This document shows, one piece after another, positions 15,643 through 18,580 of a stretch of DNA of 18,580 nucleotides. The notes below the pieces were generated by a model that saw only the letters and a list, made by a program, of their open reading frames with translations, did no database searches and was not told where the DNA came from. The translations under genes and the position numbers were made by a program. The first letter of the stretch is position 1, and each line of letters opens with the position of its first letter. The DNA comes from JBEKJU01 sp050011095. GTDB lineage: Bacteria; Desulfobacterota; Syntrophorhabdia; Syntrophorhabdales; WCHB1-27. The stretch is from assembly GCA_050011095.1 (NCBI GenBank), contig JBEKJU010000040.1, forward strand, positions 1-18,580, read 5' to 3'.

Positions 15643-16419
15643 TCACTTCAGCTCGGCTTCGAATCCACGATGAAATGCCCACATCCGATGCAGGTTCACA
15701 GCATGGCAAACCATTTCAATGAGGGCGGGCGGTTCGAGGGCACTTAGCGAGTAGCAGCCCGGAAGGCTCAACTCCTCGGCGAAGAACCCGTCTTTCGTCA
15801 GTTCTTTGTCCTCGCACAGAATGCGAGGCTTGCTGAGGAGCCCGGATGTATGTTTCACGTTGATTCCCACCCGGTCAAAGTGCGCACAGTCGCCGTAGAG
15901 ATCGGTGAGCGCCTCATATCTCCGATGGCCCGCGGCATCGAGGTCAGCGAGGAAGAGCACGACCGGGAGCCTATCGGTGGCCTTCCGCAGGCGCGCGAAG
16001 CGGTCTTTCACCTCCCGAGCGGCGAAGACGTTCTGGAACCTGCCCGCGTCGTGGACGGGTATTCCCGTAAACTTTCTACACTGGAAAATAAGGAATTCCG
16101 TCAGCGCGGCGTCATCAACCCACAGCTCAAGGTGGCTCTCGCTTGTCCGGTCGGAGTCGTCGAAACATTCCCACTTTGGAATCTCCGCTGGGAACGGCGG
16201 GCCGTCAAGGCTCCGATCCAGAAACTTCCGGAGATACCCGTCGTAAGGAAAACGCTGATCCATCGTCTCCTGGAAGCTCGTCGGCGCCGAACGTCCGGCC
16301 TCGACTTTCCGGAAGAGGAAATAGCAGATCTGTTCTCGGGTGAGGGGCCAATAGTCGGGGTAGGTTTCACAGATGACCTCGACCAGTTCCTTGGGGCACG
16401 CATTCATCGCTTTCTTCAT
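15643..16419 (-). CDS. Toprim / topoisomerase VI A-like protein
   Basis: A 258-residue protein from ATG 16419, with AAAGGAG 6 nt upstream. The N-terminal helical part (TREQICYFLFRKVE) resembles the winged-helix-like part of Spo11/Topo VI A-like proteins found in prophages. The central region reads HLELWVDDAALTEFL, then PVHDAGRF, then PVVLFLADLDAAGHRRYEA (D159-x-D161), equivalent to lWVEk.al, vpl..tRG..S and iyyfGDhDPsG in Toprim-containing relatives. The DxD pair of a Toprim domain is therefore present, but the first metal-binding Glu appears as Asp (D102/D103). Its role could be DNA nicking or topoisomerase-like processing. It follows the HD-domain gene by 81 nt. The fold inference is moderate; activity is uncertain. 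Confidence 0.55.
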   Translation of the reverse strand: MKKAMNACPKELVEVICETYPDYWPLTREQICYFLFRKVEAGRSAPTSFQETMDQRFPYDGYLRKFLDRSLDGPPFPAEIPKWECFDDSDRTSESHLELWVDDAALTEFLIFQCRKFTGIPVHDAGRFQNVFAAREVKDRFARLRKATDRLPVVLFLADLDAAGHRRYEALTDLYGDCAHFDRVGINVKHTSGLLSKPRILCEDKELTKDGFFAEELSLPGCYSLSALEPPALIEMVCHAVNLHRMWAFHRGFEAELK

Positions 16420-16500
16420 GCATTTCTCCTTTGAGGTTTGAACAAATCACCCTTCATTCGCGCCTCCCTGACCGGGAGACTTCCCGTAACTCTTTTTGAA

Positions 16501-17694
16501 CTACTTCTTTGCTGCACATGGTGAAACGCTTACGATGATCTTGAGCCAGCCGATCTTTCTCTTTTCGAATACCGAGGGAAGGACGTCGAAGGCCTCGATC
16601 CTGAGGGGCGTCAGGAACAGCCTGAAGAAGAACCTTTTCGTCGTGATCTGGTAGAGCATGCCGTAATAGTCGGAGGAGAGATTGCCCGAGAGCATGCCTT
16701 GGTCGCGTAAGGTCCCCGCGATCCGCTTCAAGGCGAGGGGCTTGTTCTGGGAGCTTACGAACGCCGGGTCGACCACGTTCTTCGATTTGGCGTAGGCTAT
16801 GGCTTTGTTGTAGAGAAAGTCAGAAGTCGCGTAGACGACGCTCTTGAAGGAAAAGATCTGGCAGACGCTGCCCCTCATGATGTTGATCTCAAGCGCAAGG
16901 AGGGCAAGGAACTCTTTCGGGATGAACCACTTCTCCCACTCTATCCAAGCGCGCTCCGAATGTATCCGTACCTCTTCTTCCCTTGCCAGGGCGTCCGCCT
17001 TTCTGAGATACTCCAGCAGAAGGTTCTCCTGATCCTCGCCCCTGTGGTGGTTCAGGATGGCCTCCCTCAGCCCATAGAGCATCTCCGTCTTATGGGAAGC
17101 GAAGATCTCTTCTATGACGGCGGCGCCTATGATGGGATGGTCCGCCATGGCGTACCTTTCCACGTGTCTCTCTCTGAACGCCGGTATCTTGCCCAGGTCA
17201 TGCGCGAGGCCCGCGATCACGAGATGGGGCGCCAGCGTGTCCCAGAACAGCCCTTTCGAGCGTTCGCGGTAGAGGTCAACCATCATGCGGGCCACCCGGT
17301 AGGAGTGCTCATCGAGGGGGACCAGCGAGAGGAACTTCCCATCGAGGGCGGCGTCCGCATCGTGGCGCTTCAGCGTCTGGACCACCGAGGGGCAGAACCC
17401 CTGCTCATCGAGTATCATCACGAGATCATAGGCGATCCCCAGCAGGCCGGAGGAATGAAAGCCGTCCTGGTGAGGTCCGACCACGCCAGCGAGGAAGCGC
17501 TCCGCTTTCATCGAGAGGCCCTCCGGCCGCTCGGGCAGAGGCGGTAGGGTTCTTTTGAGAGGCTGGGATCGGGGGCGAGGTGGGAGATCAGCGAGAGAGG
17601 GAGGGGCAGGAGGAGCTTCGTCTTTCTTGGCGGCTTTCGTTTTCTCCGCCTCGGCGCGCTCCTCGAGATGACGGAGTATCCTGTCGAGGATCAC
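16501..17694 (-). CDS. HD-domain phosphohydrolase
   Basis: A 397-residue protein from the GTG at 17694, selected because it overlaps the upstream stop as GTGA (17694-17691), while the longer open frame overlaps the upstream gene. Residues about 25-60 are a Lys/Ala/Pro-rich linker. The HD metal site is complete: H130 (EHSYR), H165-D166 (GLAHDLGK), H186 (DHPIIG), H216/H217 (NHHRGED) and D234 (RKADALA). HD proteins hydrolyse nucleotides, cyclic nucleotides or other phosphoesters; the C-terminal ~150 residues (EFLALLALEINIMRG, KRIAGTLRDQGML) are unassigned. Related HD proteins sit in integrative elements next to relaxases and DNA-processing genes. It lies between a small helical protein and a Toprim-like protein in one leftward operon. 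The substrate is unknown, and I do not see TraI/MobH relaxase motifs. Confidence 0.7.
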   Translation of the reverse strand: MILDRILRHLEERAEAEKTKAAKKDEAPPAPPSLADLPPRPRSQPLKRTLPPLPERPEGLSMKAERFLAGVVGPHQDGFHSSGLLGIAYDLVMILDEQGFCPSVVQTLKRHDADAALDGKFLSLVPLDEHSYRVARMMVDLYRERSKGLFWDTLAPHLVIAGLAHDLGKIPAFRERHVERYAMADHPIIGAAVIEEIFASHKTEMLYGLREAILNHHRGEDQENLLLEYLRKADALAREEEVRIHSERAWIEWEKWFIPKEFLALLALEINIMRGSVCQIFSFKSVVYATSDFLYNKAIAYAKSKNVVDPAFVSSQNKPLALKRIAGTLRDQGMLSGNLSSDYYGMLYQITTKRFFFRLFLTPLRIEAFDVLPSVFEKRKIGWLKIIVSVSPCAAKK

Positions 17695-18056
17695 TCGGAG
17701 GCCCTCTCTTTCTGTGCCGCATAGGATCTCCGGTGGCGCAGCTTGTCCTTGACCCTCCGGCCCGTCCTTATGAGGAAGGGCATCATTTTGGAGTTGACCT
17801 TCAGGTAGTAGACGCACTCCGCGGCCACGCGCCTCGGGGTCAACGTCGGGTCCTTCTCCAAGCGCTTTGTCATCCACTTGGTGATCTTCTCATTTCTCTT
17901 GGTCTTGGCGATCATGGCCTCGACGAGATCCATGATCGCGTCATCGTCGCTTCCCAGATGAAAGGCGAGGGCCGTCATGAAATGCTTCTGCCCCTGGATG
18001 GGCAATTCGCTGATTTCCTTCGCTGCGGCGTCGGCATATTCCTTCAGATCTTCCAA
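17691..18056 (-). CDS. Unrecognised small helical protein, first gene of the leftward operon
   Basis: A 121-residue, highly charged, mostly helical protein starting at TTG 18056 with a good GGAGG 6 nt upstream; the next in-frame ATG lies 26 codons in and has no better site. The N-terminal half is acidic (MEDLKEYADAAAKEISELP, DDDAIMDLVEAMIA) and the C-terminal half basic (KRLEKDPTLTPRRVAAECV, RTGRRVKDKLRHRRS). No known motif was found. Its TGA overlaps the GTG of the HD gene, so the two are translationally coupled. It may be a small regulator or accessory factor of the HD protein. An AT-rich TATATATA-like stretch lies just upstream. Confidence 0.65.
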   Translation of the reverse strand: MEDLKEYADAAAKEISELPIQGQKHFMTALAFHLGSDDDAIMDLVEAMIAKTKRNEKITKWMTKRLEKDPTLTPRRVAAECVYYLKVNSKMMPFLIRTGRRVKDKLRHRRSYAAQKERASE

Positions 18057-18060
18057 GAAT

Positions 18061-18090
18061 TCCTCCCTATATATAATTTCTATATGTTAC
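18061..18090 (-). promoter_or_regulatory. AT-rich leader and ribosome site of the leftward operon
   Basis: On the - strand, TAACATATAGAAATTATATA runs directly into GGGAGG and the TTG start at 18056. It includes TATA-type -10-like hexamers and a short ATATA dyad. I do not see a good -35 hexamer, so the promoter position is only approximate. Confidence 0.35.
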
Positions 18091-18249
18091 CCCCAGAAAA
18101 AATGCGGAGAAGAGAATTACAGTTGGTCGTTCGGGGTGTGCGCGGATAAGAACGATAATTGCGAGTCTTTGTTTGAAAAATCAAACGAAACGATAACGAG
18201 AAAGAAAAATCGTCAGATTCCGGCTTTCTGTGGGCCTTTTCGTGACCTC

Positions 18250-18277
18250 TAGTGCGAAATCGTGCGAAAGCACTTTT
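18250..18277. repeat. Short tandem motif and small hairpin
   Basis: GTGCGAAA occurs twice within 20 bp (about 18252 and 18262). The second copy forms GTGC-GAAA-GCAC, a 4-bp stem with a GNRA tetraloop, followed by TTTT. It lies about 35 nt left of the tRNA-like fragment. It is too small for a confident terminator call. Confidence 0.35.
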
Positions 18278-18309
18278 CGTACTACGTAAATACGTGGTAA
18301 AATGGGCCT

Positions 18310-18339
18310 TGGCGGCGTGTTCGATTCCCGCCGCCACCA
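18310..18339 (+). other. tRNA/tmRNA 3'-end-like fragment, candidate attachment site
   Basis: GTTCGATTCCCGCCGCCACC (from 18319) reads like the T-loop (TTCGATT), the 3' T-stem (CCCGC) and the acceptor 3' strand of a tRNA or tmRNA. With the preceding TGGCGGCGTG it forms a 10-bp stem (one mismatch) around the 7-nt T-loop. The preceding 60 nt do not form the D or anticodon arms, so no complete tRNA is present. Integrative elements commonly leave such a 3' fragment at one end. If so, the element lies to the left. Confidence 0.45.
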
Positions 18340-18397
18340 TTTTTGCTTGTAAGTACCTGTAATTCCGACCTTTATTTTTGGCCCCGAAGGGCACTTT

Positions 18398-18438
18398 CCC
18401 CGGAGTAGTACACAAATCCGTACACAAAATCTCCGGGG
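18398..18438. repeat. Inverted repeat enclosing two direct repeats
   Basis: CCCCGGAG (18398-18405) and CTCCGGGG (18431-18438) are a perfect 8-bp inverted repeat. The 25-nt interior holds GTACACAAA twice (18408-18416 and 18420-18428), spaced 12 bp. Sited about 60 bp from the tRNA-like fragment, these could be arm-type integrase or excisionase sites. That role is inferred only from layout. Confidence 0.5.
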
Positions 18439-18471
18439 GGAGCCTCATGTCCCACCTCATGTTGGCGCCGC

Positions 18472-18580
18472 TCAAACGGGTACCAAAAACGGCGGTGTTG
18501 GTCCCTTGCGGATGATGCTGTAGATAGTACTCCCCGCCGAGCCTTTTTGGCCTGTTAACAGACGTCGGCCCTGACAGGGT
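18472..18580 (-). pseudogene. Possible AlpA/excisionase-like HTH fragment at the window edge
   Basis: On the - strand a frame open from the window edge to TGA at 18474-18472 reads RLLTGQKGSAGSTIYSIIRK, then GPTPPFLVPV and stop. The STIY..IRKG..PP core resembles the helix-turn-helix of AlpA/excisionase proteins (..S..TIYr.i..G.fP.P). It ends before the usual R-W-... tail, so it may be truncated. With about 35 residues visible the call is weak. It would fit the neighbouring attachment-site-like repeats. Confidence 0.25.

Noticed and set aside
15520..15709. Longer start for the small Cys-rich protein
   Set aside because: The extra 63 residues are low-complexity, overlap the Toprim-like gene, and a good ribosome site precedes ATG 15520.
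18250..18339. Complete tRNA gene ending at the T-arm-like sequence
   Set aside because: No D arm, anticodon arm or 5' acceptor strand can be formed from the preceding bases; only a 3' fragment is present.
18080..18475. 131-codon - strand ORF across the tRNA-like fragment
   Set aside because: It reads antisense through the T-arm-like sequence and its composition is non-protein-like.
1..18580. CRISPR array
   Set aside because: No regularly spaced repeat of 24-40 bp was seen anywhere and no cas-like gene was recognised.

Overview
The window looks like bacterial accessory DNA of moderately high G+C. It holds no ribosomal, tRNA-synthetase or central-metabolism genes that could place the host. 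Bacterial -10/-35 signals, Shine-Dalgarno sequences, GTG/TTG starts and 4-nt stop/start overlaps are present. Several families (AbiEi-type antitoxin, DUF2293, DUF1917/Bles03-like, IS66) remind me of soil or sediment bacteria such as Deltaproteobacteria or Nitrospirota, but that placement is a guess.

Left part (1-4429, + strand). The 3' tail of an IS630-family transposase is followed by a 5'-incomplete IS66-family transposase. Next come a DUF1917/Bles03-like protein, the last 40 codons of a broken XRE-type antitoxin, and a large protein that fuses an archaeo-eukaryotic primase (TOTE-conflict-system type) to a superfamily 2 helicase.

Middle-left (4459-6693, mainly - strand). A long hairpin separates the primase-helicase from a convergent type IV toxin-antitoxin pair: an AbiEi-family antitoxin and, overlapping it by 4 nt, a nucleotidyltransferase toxin. 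Upstream of the antitoxin is an exact consensus sigma-70 promoter (TTGACA, 17 nt, TATAAT). It abuts a perfect 32-bp palindrome that would cover the transcription start, so tight autorepression is likely.

Middle-right (6757-15291, + strand). Two direct copies of a ~118-bp repeat, about 85% identical, bracket 8.3 kb. This segment holds a DUF2293 zinc-ribbon protein, a decayed alcohol dehydrogenase, a possible 39-codon ORF, and three large + strand genes: a 1111-residue VPA1262-like protein with a phospholipase-D-like HDRY motif, a 293-residue protein with a HEPN-like R-x4-H motif, and a 445-residue ApeA-like HEPN protein. I infer that these three form a candidate antiviral module and consider it the most interesting content here. 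About 900 bp after it carries no convincing gene.

Right part (15145-18580, - strand). A possible operon reads leftwards: a small helical protein, an HD-domain phosphohydrolase (GTGA overlap), a Toprim/topoisomerase VI A-like protein and a small cysteine-rich protein, then a hairpin that may terminate it. Upstream lies a tRNA T-arm-like 3' fragment followed by inverted and direct repeats, resembling an integrated element's attachment site, and a possible AlpA/excisionase-like fragment at the edge. Overall the window reads as a defence or mobile island assembled by insertion and decay.
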